Positions 1 to 6,496 are shown, counted from the stretch's first letter. The stretch is 10,723 nucleotides of DNA from Baffinella frigidus (GCA_026770585.1 MU646308.1:1829082-1839804), one strand, 5' to 3'. Notes: generated by a model from the sequence alone, not told the origin. A program made the numbers and translations.

Positions 1-20
1 CCCGTCTAGGAGTCTGGGGC

Positions 21-84
21 GGGCCCGCTTCGGGACCGGGATGGGCCCGCCTCGGGACGGACAGGCCCGCCTCGGGACCAGACG
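21..84. repeat. GC-rich tandem repeat, three units of 21-22 bp
   Basis: Three consecutive units begin at 21, 43 and 64. Each is built on GGCCCGCCTCGGGAC, with CTTCGG in place of CCTCGG in the first. The reverse complement of the core, CCGAGGCGGGCC, recurs at 532-546 (variant), 3431-3443, 4276-4288 and 4701-4712, so this is the local array of a dispersed short motif. Confidence 0.8.
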
Positions 85-391
85 CGGCTGCGTGGCCCAG
101 AGTGTGTAAGGCGTGAGAGGTAGGTGAGGCTCGTAACGTAGCGTCGAGGCACGGAACTCAAGAGAGAGGCGCGAGACAGCGCGGGGGTGCGCAGGGGGAT
201 CGATGCTCCTGCTCGAAAGGCAGGACGCTCTCTCCCTAGCGAACCCCCACCCAGCCTGGGGTAGACTGAGAGGGTTGGGATGCGTGTGTGGTTGACTGCG
301 CCGGGATTTAGTGAAAGCAGTAACTGTGTGTATCGGCTGTGCGGGGGTAAGGCGGTAGATGTGTCACTCGACAGCGTGAGAGTATCCGGAG
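85..391. other. No gene seen; GC-rich non-coding sequence
   Basis: I see no reading frame of note and no long inverted repeat here. There are purine-rich stretches and a weak pairing between a GGGGGT run near 184 and ACCCCCAC near 243. It may be flanking DNA of repeats on either side. Confidence 0.5.
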
Positions 392-507
392 TACAGGGGT
401 ACCTCGCTCATAAGAAACCAACCCCCCCCCCCTAGGACCCTAGTAGGCCCATGCCTAGGGTCCTGGCTAGGGGGGTTGCAGTTTCTTATGAGCGAGGTAC
501 CCCTGTA
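392..507. mobile_element. Family A foldback MITE, intact copy (A1)
   Basis: The element is 116 bp including flanking TA. The 27 bp arms at 392-418 and 481-507 are perfect inverted copies, starting TACAGGGGTACCTCGCTCAT. Pairing continues inward through a C-run and CCTAGGACCCTAG against CCTAGGGTCC, so nearly the whole element can fold into one hairpin. If TA is the target duplication, the TIR proper begins CAGGGGTACC. There is no coding capacity. TA target choice suggests a Tc1/mariner-like or similar transposase acting in trans, but the TIR is not one I can assign to a named family. Confidence 0.85.
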
Positions 508-626
508 TCCCGAATAGTCGAGCCAATGGCCCTCGAGGCGGGCTCGTCCTGGACTCGGTCCGCACAGCCAGTGCGGTGCCTGGCACGCTCCCGGCACCTC
601 CTGCACAATACGCGAGTCTCCTGCAG

Positions 627-684
627 CCCTTTAGGTCCTTTAGGTTCTTCGAGCTCCCACCATAGGCGGACACCGGAACTGGTT
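627..684 (+). repeat. Dispersed repeat E, copy 1 (truncated)
   Basis: Begins CCTTTAGGTCCTTTAGG, continues through TTCTTCGAGCTCCCA and CATAGGCGGACACCGGAACT. Copies 2 and 3 lie at 3267-3354 and 4133-4219. Those continue past GGTTCTGCAGAAA to CTTCCTTTCGGATCA, but this copy switches after ACTGGTT into repeat F. The junction looks like a rearrangement or insertion boundary. Confidence 0.8.
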
Positions 685-825
685 GCACCTTCCTTTTCCG
701 CCGACGTGGTGCTCTGTCAACGCTGTGAGGAAACGATGCGGAGGGTCCGGTCGGGAAAAGAAGCGAGAGGGGGTCCGGTCGGGGTCCTGTGCGGTGCGCC
801 TTGCTGGCCACAGCCTTCTGGGGCG
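681..825 (+). repeat. Dispersed repeat F, copy 1
   Basis: The first 51 bases (681-731) are identical to the reverse complement of 6774-6824. Similarity continues for roughly 90 bases with indels. This copy contains a local duplication of GGTCCGGTCGGG (about 746-757 and 775-786) that the other copy lacks. The near-identity of the first block implies recent duplication. Short reading frames across it are mirrored in the other copy but look like no known protein. Confidence 0.8.
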
Positions 826-917
826 CTCACTTGTCGGTGAGGCAGTAGAGGGATATCTGGTCTATCATCAGACAATCCTTGGTCGAGCCTCGGGCGCTGT
901 TTTTTTCCTGAAAATTA

Positions 918-964
918 GTACCTGCGGGTTGAATAAACGCGAGATTCGTTCAACCCTCTGGTAC
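918..964. repeat. Interrupted hairpin
   Basis: GTACC-TGC-GGGTTGA at 918-932 pairs with TCAACCC-TCT-GGTAC at 950-964. A similar ...GTCAACCCCTGGTAC block occurs at 3172-3185, so the right arm may be a fragment of a dispersed element. Confidence 0.5.
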
Positions 965-982
965 ATGTAGAGCAGTTCCCTT

Positions 983-1121
983 CCACTTAGCAGCCACTGG
1001 GGGTTTCACGGATACAGTCCATCGAAAAGATTTGTACTAAAATCTTATCCATTTGCATTGGATTCTAGCCGCATTTTTCCCGGATATCCGGGAGGAAAGG
1101 AACTCGGTCGCTGCTAAGTGG
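983..1121 (-). mobile_element. Family C element, uninterrupted copy (C1)
   Basis: The element is 139 bp with terminal inverted repeats CCACTTAGCAGC / GCTGCTAAGTGG. Read on the minus strand it contains GAGTTCCTTTCC, a CCCGGATATCCGGG palindrome, a block ending GATGGACTG, then TATCCGTGAAACCCCC and the terminus. It matches, in order, the two flanks of the interrupted copy at 3635-4101 and the 3' part of the copy at 9043-9134. No target duplication is clear and there is no coding capacity. Confidence 0.8.
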
Positions 1122-1687
1122 CTAGTTGGCACTCGGGGGCCACGAAAACTCCGAAAATTTCAAGCCCCTTGAAAAGAATTCCTGGTTTAAATTTCCCGGG
1201 TTGATTGCCAACTAAACACTCGAGGCTGGAAGAGTTTTCTACATGTGGTTATTGGAATTTGTACCTTCACGGGCGGCTTTGGTCACGTAACTCCCGGATA
1301 TTGTCACCAAACGAGTTTATTTTTGTAAAAAATACTAACACTCGCTCCACTTGTTAAGGAAAGCCGGTTTTAAAATAGATCCGTTTTTGGCCTCGAGTGG
1401 AATAAGGGACCTATTCTACAAAATTAAGAACAAGTAAGGCCCAAATCCGGTACAGACAATATGATAGTCTGGAGATAACTGGGGATATCCCCCATGTGGG
1501 CATAGCCGGAGTAACTTTACACAAGTCACGCCCTACACGTATTATAGAAGACACAAACGGACACCCGTCGGGGGATCCGCCTGTGTTCCTTTGGACACGT
1601 GAGAAGAATCCTGTCGCTACTCAGTAAAGAACTCAGCTGACACGCGGACTCCGTCCGTGGCTGAGTCTCACACCAGATTGGCTATCC
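1122..1687. other. No gene seen; AT-richer non-coding sequence with small hairpins
   Basis: No frame of note crosses this stretch. Small inverted structures are present: TAGTTGGCA at 1123-1131 against TGCCAACTA at 1206-1214; TTTCAAG/CTTGAAA at 1158-1174; the perfect palindrome GGGGATATCCCC at 1481-1492; and ACTCAG..CGGAC/GTCCG..CTGAGT at 1631-1666. It is probably decayed element DNA. Confidence 0.5.
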
Positions 1688-1906
1688 GTAGTGTGGCCGA
1701 CGAATCAGCCAGTCTCACAAGTACCAGATTTTGATTGAAAACTGAAACTGGCTGGTGTGTGGGTCTGTTTTCAGTTTTTTCCAAAACAACCATTCCAAAC
1801 TACCAGTTACTGGCACGAATTAATTCGTTAAAAAAACTAATTGGCCGCCTTGGCTGATGCTCAACATTGACTGGTATCCTTTGCTGGTACTCGTCGGCCA
1901 CCCTAG
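1688..1906. mobile_element. Inverted-repeat element with TGGCCGACGA termini
   Basis: TGGCCGACGA at 1694-1703 is matched perfectly by TCGTCGGCCA at 1891-1900. Extending outward gives 16 bp arms with 14 matches (1688-1703 and 1891-1906). Blocks CCAGTC and GTACCAG repeat inside in both orientations. The size and absence of a reading frame suggest a non-autonomous element or a decayed foldback. No target duplication is evident. Confidence 0.55.
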
Positions 1907-1958
1907 CTCTGCGAGTTCTTGAGTTCTAGTTTCGTGTACAAAAGTGAATTGCTCATAA

Positions 1959-2008
1959 GATTCTAAAAACGCCCGCTGTTTGGGGGATTCTAAAAACGCC
2001 CGCTGTTT
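1959..2008. repeat. Tandem duplication, period 27
   Basis: GATTCTAAAAACGCCCGCTG occurs at 1959 and again at 1986, each followed by TTT. The 23 bp unit is identical in both copies, separated by four G bases. Confidence 0.85.
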
Positions 2009-2279
2009 CTTTCTTGATTAATGTTATTAAGAAACGCAAAGAGAACGCCGGCCTGTTGTTTTTTAGGATTTAGGGAAAAGATAAAAAAATCCACCCCGTT
2101 TTTTAATCCTCAACCTCGCAGCTTCCGCTGCCCACGCTGCCCCCACGTTCCCCTTCGCGCTTGCCACCCCCACCCCCCTCTGCCTAACAGCGCTCACCGG
2201 TTCTGCTGCTATTGCTCGCCCCCCCACTCCCACTTTTTAAGCAAGGTTTAGACCAATTTTGTTCTGAAAAAGGAAGTTT

Positions 2280-2333
2280 GTGGGAAAACTTTGTTGTATA
2301 TCTATTGTGGGAAAACTTTGTTATATTTTTATT
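2280..2333. repeat. Tandem duplication, period 27, AT-rich
   Basis: Two adjacent 27 bp units start at 2280 and 2307 with GTGGGAAAACTTTGTT and differ at a few bases near their ends. The period equals that of the unrelated duplication at 1959-2008 in the same element. Confidence 0.85.
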
Positions 2334-2542
2334 GCAGCACACACACCGTTTCTTCAAAAACAGGGGGGACGCCCGCCCGCCCGCACTTTCTTAACTTTTA
2401 AAGAATATGCATCTGAAAAAAACGCCCTGTTTTTTACCAGATTTGTTTCTTATGGACGAGGTCCCCTTGTAACCCAGATATCCCTGTAAGCGTGGCACTC
2501 GTCGGTGCGGCGCCTGGAGCGCTCAGGGGCTGCGCGTGCGTG

Positions 2543-2682
2543 TACAGAGGTTACTCGCGAGTATGGACACCCACCGCCACTACATCTGGGAGTCTTTTCG
2601 GCACATAGGAATGGTCCAACAGTTTACCGTACATGTAAGACCGTAGGGCGGTGGGTGACCATTTTTGCGTGTAAACCCTGCA
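2543..2682. mobile_element. TA-flanked inverted-repeat element (J), A-like termini
   Basis: Left arm 2545-2583 starts CAGAGGTTAC and includes ATGGACACCCACCGCC. Right arm 2643-2680 contains GGCGGTGGGTGACCAT and ends AACCCTG. The arms pair over about 38 bases with mismatches. The flank is TA on the left and CA on the right, consistent with one mutated TA duplication. The CAG(G/A)GG..TAC terminus is similar to family A, but the subterminal sequence differs. Confidence 0.6.
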
Positions 2683-2717
2683 TCCAGGGGTACATGCATC
2701 TCGAACCCGCACCTCGC

Positions 2718-2917
2718 TACAGGGGTACTTTGAAAACGGTCGGTGGCACGTTTTTAAAATTTAACAGACGCAGGACCAACGTTCGGCGGAACGGTCCTAT
2801 TTATGAAAAAAACGCGGGGAAACTGTCGGTGGCACGTTCTCAAAATCAAGAATCACCGCCCCTCAAAAACGAGTCCTTCTTATAAAAACCGTTTCTTATG
2901 GACGAGGTACCCCTGCA
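2718..2917. mobile_element. Degenerate family A relative (element M)
   Basis: The left terminus TACAGGGGTAC is at 2718. The right terminus GTTTCTTATGGACGAGGTAC continues to CCCTG-CA at 2917. The right terminus abuts another CAGGGGTAC, creating the palindrome GTACCCCTGCAGGGGTAC (2908-2925). The interior has a direct repeat, CGGTGGCACGTT, within 2734-2760 and 2820-2846. Poly-A-ACG motifs inside link it to the element at 1937-2471. Confidence 0.5.
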
Positions 2918-3064
2918 GGGGTACACACAGCAGGCCAAAACATACTGCGGAAACTTGCGGGGGGAATGCAGATTGTTGTTGTGCTCGAGATATCTATGTA
3001 CGCACCTTCTGACCTTGAGGAGATGCGCCCCTCTCTGCAGCCGTGCCTGTCTGAACTGAACCTC

Positions 3065-3265
3065 TACAGGGATACCTCGTGTTCACAAACCCGTTACTTA
3101 AGAATACGGAACGGATCCGACCCCTGCGGGTTTTCAATTTAGTGAAACCAGGTTAACTAAATCTTGCGTTAGTCAACCCCTGGTACTAAATTAGGAACAC
3201 GAGGACCAATCGACCCCCGAGCAAGGGTGCTCTTACATGTATCCCTTCAGCGAGGTGTCCCTGTG
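3065..3265. mobile_element. Diverged family A copy with inner inverted repeat
   Basis: TACAGGGATACCTCG at 3065 resembles the A left end and CGAGGTGTCCCTG at 3251-3263 resembles the A right end. Inside, CCTCGTGTTC (3075-3084) and GAACACGAGG (3195-3204) are perfect inverted copies. The right boundary could instead be near 3204. Confidence 0.4.
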
Positions 3266-3266
3266 G

Positions 3267-3354
3267 TCCTTTAGGTCCTTTAGGTTCTTCGAGCTCCCAA
3301 CATAGGCGGACGTCGGAACTGGTTCTGCAGAAAAGTCATGCTTCCTTTCGGATC
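3267..3354 (+). repeat. Dispersed repeat E, copy 2
   Basis: Matches the copy at 4133-4219 along its length: TCCTTTAGGTTCTTCGAG, CATAGGCGGAC, GGAACT, TTCTG.AGAAA and CTTCCTTTCGGATCA. The first half also matches 627-684. Confidence 0.8.
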
Positions 3355-3436
3355 ATGGGGATGCCCCTCTCAACCGCAAGGCGCATCATCCGTAGGCTTG
3401 CCAGGTGCTTGGGAGTGTGAGGACGGAGTCCCGAGG

Positions 3437-3472
3437 CGGGCCCTTCTCAGGATGTGAGCTGGGAAGGGCCCG
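3437..3472. repeat. GC-rich hairpin at a GAGGCGGGCC motif
   Basis: CGGGCCCTTCTCAG (3437-3450) pairs with CTGGGAAGGGCCCG (3459-3472) with one mismatch and an 8-base loop. It overlaps one of the dispersed CCGAGGCGGGCCC motifs. Confidence 0.6.
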
Positions 3473-3740
3473 TCTCATGACTTGGTCCTGACAGGGAGCA
3501 CCCACCGACAAGAAGAGGGTGTGAGCCTCGGTCGGACAGGTGATGAGCCTCAATGGTTGACTAATGAAGGTAAGTTATCTCTCGCTTGTGTGTCGGGCCT
3601 TAGAGGGTGATGCGAGGTGGCCGCTCCATCCACCCCACTCAACAGCCGCAGAGTTCCTTTCCCCCCGGAAATCCGGGGGGAATTCCGTTGGAACCCGTAG
3701 CAATGGAGAAGGTTCTAGTACAAAGTGTCTAGATGGACTG

Positions 3741-3960
3741 CACAGGGGTACCTCGCCTATCCCTTAAGTGACCAATAGGCCCATACGCCCTAAGGTAGGG
3801 CCCTAGGACCTGCCTAGGGCGTGTTAGGGTGAATATTCACCCTATGGGCACTTAAGGGATAAGAAACTGCCCCCCCAATGGACCACCATAGGGCCCTAGG
3901 CATATGCCTACTGTAGGGTCGTTGGGGGGCACAGTTTCTTATGAGCGAGGTACCCCTGTA
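3741..3960. mobile_element. Family A element containing a nested B element (A3)
   Basis: It starts CACAGGGGTACCTCGC and ends GTTTCTTATGAGCGAGG.. to CCCTGTA at 3960. The left arm is split after CTCGC by a B element (3760-3859) and resumes as TAAGAAAC. The first base of the flanking TA appears mutated to C. Without B and one TA it would be 118 bp, matching the other A copies (116 and 120 bp). Confidence 0.85.
3760..3859 (+). mobile_element. Family B MITE nested in A (B1)
   Basis: The element is 100 bp with TIR TCCCTTAAGTG / CACTTAAGGGA and a TA duplication at 3758-3759 and 3860-3861. The core has GCCCTA..GTAGGGCCCTAGGACC and GCCTAGGGCG, then a GTGAATATTCAC palindrome. There is no coding capacity. 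Confidence 0.9.
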
Positions 3961-4068
3961 TCCCTCAAGTGCCCGTAGGTTGAATATTCACGCTAACTCG
4001 CCCTAGGCAGGTCCTCGGGCCCTACACCTGTACCGTAGGGCGTATGAGCATACTGGCCACTGAAGGGG
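3961..4068 (-). mobile_element. Family B MITE in inverted orientation (B1')
   Basis: The element is 108 bp, flanked by TA at 3959-3960 and 4069-4070. It aligns base for base, with scattered changes and one 6-base insertion, to the reverse complement of the B copy at 3760-3859, including GTTGAATATTCAC and GCCCTAGGCAGGTCCT. The termini have decayed (TCCCTCAAGTG.. and ..CACTGAAGGGG). It shares the single TA at 3959-3960 with the A element on its left. Confidence 0.8.
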
Positions 4069-4132
4069 TATCCGTGAAGCCCACCGGTGGCTGCTAAGTG
4101 GCCAGCAGCTGCGGGGAGAGCGCGAGCCTGAA

Positions 4133-4219
4133 CCTTCAGGTCCTTTAGGTTCTTCGAGCTCCAACATAGGCGGACACCGGAACTTGTTCTGTAGAAAGGC
4201 CACGCTTCCTTTCGGATCA
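4133..4219 (+). repeat. Dispersed repeat E, copy 3
   Basis: CCTTCAGGTCCTTTAGG through CTTCCTTTCGGATCA, collinear with the copy at 3267-3354. The two copies lie just outside the left and right ends of the interrupted C element (3635-4101), in the same orientation. Confidence 0.8.
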
Positions 4220-4579
4220 CATCAAGCCCCCCTGTACAGATTCTAGAGGCTGCATAAATGACTTGTGATCTCCTCCCGAGGCGGGCCCGTCCCGAGTGCG
4301 AGCCTGGTCAAACGTCCGCAAGCGCATGCACAGCATCTCGCGACGTCCCGAAACGTTCCGAAACGCCCCTTCACTCCCAACATGCAGAGCCCCACCGCCC
4401 TACCCTGCCTCCTCCCATCAGCCAAATTGCACCTTCTCCCATCAGCGCTCAGCCCACCTCGCACCCTTGCGAGACGACCCCCCTGTTCACTCTAGGGGGT
4501 GAAAGGTCGCCCCGGTCGCTGCCCGCCCGATTCCTACAACCCTTCGAGAATTCACTGCGCCGCCTTCCTCTATCCTCTA
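4220..4579. other. No recognised gene; C-rich sequence
   Basis: Three overlapping open frames cross this stretch, but they are proline/serine/arginine-rich translations of C-rich DNA. The longest ends at the edge of the B element. Two short related blocks, CAAACGTCCGC and CGAAACG repeats near 4345-4365, are the only internal structure. I make no gene call. Confidence 0.4.
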
Positions 4580-4680
4580 TCCCTTAAGTGGCCAGTAGGC
4601 GCATACGCCCTACCGTAGGGCCATAGGACCTGCCTAGGACCTCTTGGCCCGCAAATTTGGGGGTCTGGCCACTTAAGGGA
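4580..4680 (+). mobile_element. Family B MITE, best-preserved copy (B2)
   Basis: The element is 101 bp, with perfect 16 bp TIRs TCCCTTAAGTGGCCAG / CTGGCCACTTAAGGGA, flanked by TA at 4578-4579 and 4681-4682. The left half matches 3760-3859. The right half (ACCTCTTGG..CAAATTT) matches the copy at 5548-5653, so the two form a subfamily. Confidence 0.9.
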
Positions 4681-4738
4681 TACAAAAGCCCCAAGAGTTT
4701 CCGAGGCGGGCCTATCCCACTCTGGTCCTCACACCGCG

Positions 4739-5053
4739 TTGTGTGTTCCTGATTCATTGCCCCAGTTCACGTGCCTAGAAACACCCCTTCCGGGTTTACA
4801 CCTAGCACTATCAACCAACTGGGGGTTACGCCGCTTAATCGTCCTTGGACTTCTGGAAGAGAAGAGTGTCTGTTTGGTAGTCCATGCCTCCAATGCTGAT
4901 GATCGTCACCAGAGTCTGCGGCCACATCGTTGGTCAGATCTGATTGGGTCCCTTCATAAAATTTATCTCAGATTCACTCAGGGCTTTAAAAAATCTGTTG
5001 GATTTGTACCGGAACGATATGTACCGGAAATCGTGAAGATGCACGGCTTCTGA
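4739..5053 (+). other. Unassigned 104-codon reading frame
   Basis: This frame lies outside the obvious repeats, and its amino-acid composition is more protein-like than the repeat translations around it. A hydrophobic stretch, LIVLGLLEEKSVCLVV, sits in the first half. The C-terminal YVPEIVKMHG loosely resembles the ..I.EIV.LHG segment of Ty3/gypsy integrases, with KKSVGFVP just before it where those proteins often have TKSAHF.P. The middle of an integrase core would have to be deleted, and the expected SDR motif does not follow the stop. I see no start context, splice signal or neighbour that supports a gene. Chance is quite possible. Confidence 0.2.
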
Positions 5054-5197
5054 GATACATGTTATCAAGCAGCGCGACTAGATCGCCTCATCGTCACACG
5101 CCGTCAGATCTCTGCGTGCAGCGGTTCCTGGCGAACAGGGACACGCACCGCCCCAGGGTCCAACGGTAGGGTTATTTCTCGGAGCCTGTGACACCCC

Positions 5198-5317
5198 TAC
5201 AGGGGTACCTCGCTCATAAGAAACAGCCTGCCCCTAGGACTCTACAGTAGGACCATGCCTAGGGTCCTATGGTGGTTTTAGGGGGGGGCGGTTTCTTATG
5301 TGCGAGGTACCCCTGTA
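5198..5317. mobile_element. Family A foldback MITE (A2)
   Basis: The element is 120 bp including flanking TA on both sides. The 27 bp arms (5198-5224 and 5291-5317) pair with one mismatch: the right arm has TGCGAGG where other copies have AGCGAGG. The interior again has CCCCTAGGAC and GCCTAGGGTCC. The base before the left TA extends a chance ACCCCTACAGGGGT palindrome. Confidence 0.85.
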
Positions 5318-5547
5318 AAGACGGTGTGTGTCCGTGTTGGGTTCGTGAGTAACCCCTGAAGGTTTCGATAAGAGGGATCACGCGGGATAGCAGGTGCTGC
5401 CACCACCGCTCGACGCCCGCCACCTCTCTCGTCCCACCCCAGAAAACCACCGTACTCATCACATCCCCATTCGATGTCAGGGTCCGTTCGCGTACAGGAA
5501 GAGAGGTGGTCCTTGGAGCCTTAGAAGCTACCGTAGTCAATACCGTA

Positions 5548-5653
5548 TCTCTTCAGTGGCGAGTAGGCGCACACGCCCTACCGTAGGGCCCTAGGACCTG
5601 CCTAGGACAGGACCTCTTGGCGGTCAATTTTGACCGCCTCGCCACTTAAGGGA
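5548..5653 (+). mobile_element. Family B MITE (B3)
   Basis: The element is 106 bp, with left end TCTCTTCAGTGGCGAG and right end CTCGCCACTTAAGGGA, two mismatches in 16. It is flanked by TA on the left and CA on the right. GCGGTCAATTTTGACCGC forms an internal palindrome, and the core is the CCGTAGGGCCCTAGGACC block seen in the other B copies. Confidence 0.85.
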
Positions 5654-5898
5654 CATTAAATTACCCTGGGACCGGATATTTTCCCCAAGTGGCACGCACG
5701 GCCGTTTCGGGACCGAAACGGGACCCAGAAACAGGAAAACAGGAACCAGGATTCCACTGACGATGTATGATATTCAGTCTAGGTGAAGGAAGCCTCCCTC
5801 GATTCAACGAGAATCCTCCTGAGGCCGTTCACGCGGCATGGCATCACGACTCTTGGCACGCTCAGGCTCAGAGGTTGATGGTGAATGGTTGATAGTTG
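5654..5898. other. No gene seen
   Basis: The only clear structure is the hairpin CCGTTTCGG-GA-CCGAAACGG at 5702-5721. It is followed by a purine-rich AACAGGAAAACAGGAACCAGG stretch in two parts. Frames here are short. Confidence 0.4.
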
Positions 5899-5959
5899 AG
5901 GGTGTAGGGTTTCGGGCGGGTGTAAGGTGCAGGGTGTAGGGTGTGGGGTGTGGGGTGTA
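5899..5959 (+). repeat. G-rich GGGTGT microsatellite with quadruplex potential
   Basis: GGGTGT/GGGTTTC/GGGTGC units run from GAGGGTGTAGGG to TGGGGTGTGGGGTGT. At least eight G-runs of three or more occur within 61 bases, so intramolecular G-quadruplex formation on this strand is plausible. TAGGGTTTCGGG looks like a degenerate telomeric repeat, but the array is too irregular to call interstitial telomere. Confidence 0.65.
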
Positions 5960-6496
5960 CCACAACAATCATGACGACGGGGAACCAGAGGGAGATCTGC
6001 GCGATGGCGATCTGCGTCGTCGTCAAAGGCTCTGCACACCAGCCGCACGTGCACGCGTCGTCAGCAGTGGTCAGCAGTCGTCCGCAGTGGTCAGCACCAC
6101 ACGAGCCCCCCCCAGCTGCACGCCGCCTCCTCCACCGCGGGAACGCAGCGAGCGATGCAGCCCGTTGCTCCACCTATCCTGCGAACCGCGCGTGATGGCG
6201 GGGCAGCTGCTGCCAGACTCGGGCGCAGTGGAAGTCTGCTGCCGCTGCCCATGCCGCCACCGCGCTCACAGACGCCGCGCCATTCTTGGCTGCAGCACAC
6301 AAGCAACCTCCGCTGGTGACGCGCAGTGGACAGATTCCCCGCCGCTGGCCGCTGGCCGCTCGCCTCTTGCCCCGTCCATCAACACGGCAACACAAGGGTA
6401 CACGTACCGCGTACTACAAGGCTAGGGTCCGCGACACTGGGGCGGGTGTGAAACAACGGCGAATTTCGCCGGGCTCCCCTCAAGGAGATCCGGGTC
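5960..6496. other. GC-rich stretch without a recognised gene
   Basis: Open frames exist on both strands simply because the DNA is GC-rich and poor in stops. The translations are proline, arginine and histidine rich with no recognisable motif. GCAGTGGTCAGCA is repeated at 6064 and 6083, and GCCGCTGG is repeated near 6342-6360. Confidence 0.4.

Larger units (their letters stand above)
1937..2471. mobile_element. Long degenerate family A relative (element L)
   Basis: The right end GTTTCTTATGGACGAGG... at 2445-2471 matches the A terminus. The candidate left end at 1937-1960 keeps TACA and GCTCATAAGA at the correct spacing, with divergent bases between. The 535 bp interior has no gene. It is full of a recurrent AAAAACGCCC...TGTTTTTT motif (about 1964, 1991, 2033, 2084, 2355, 2415) and two 27 bp tandem duplications. 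The GGACGAGG terminus variant is shared with the element at 2718-2917, which also carries poly-A-ACG motifs. The left end is the weaker call. Confidence 0.45.
3635..4101 (+). mobile_element. Family C element interrupted by A, B and B copies (C2)
   Basis: The left part, 3635-3740, ends ...TAGATGGACTG. The right part, 4069-4101, is TATCCGTGAAGCCC...GGCTGCTAAGTGG. In the uninterrupted copies (983-1121 and 9043-9134) GGACTG is followed directly by TATCCGTGA. The two flanks total 139 bp, the same length as C1. The 328 bp between them consists entirely of an A element (3741-3960) followed by a B element (3961-4068). The CCCCCCGG/CCGGGGGG hairpin at 3661-3680 replaces the CCCGGATATCCGGG of C1, so pairing is kept although bases differ. 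Confidence 0.85.

Noticed and set aside
451-840. 129-codon plus-strand frame
   Set aside because: It starts inside a family A element and runs through dispersed repeats E and F. The same translations recur wherever these repeats lie.
2021-2251. 76-codon cysteine- and histidine-containing frame
   Set aside because: The Cys and His residues have no regular finger spacing, and the frame lies inside a repeat-motif element.
4258-4587. 109-codon proline-rich frame
   Set aside because: It is open in three overlapping frames because of C-rich composition, and ends at a B element.
5943-6425. 160-codon plus-strand frame, and antisense frames of similar length
   Set aside because: Low-complexity translation of GC-rich DNA starting in the GGGTGT tract. 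It has no motif and is open on both strands.
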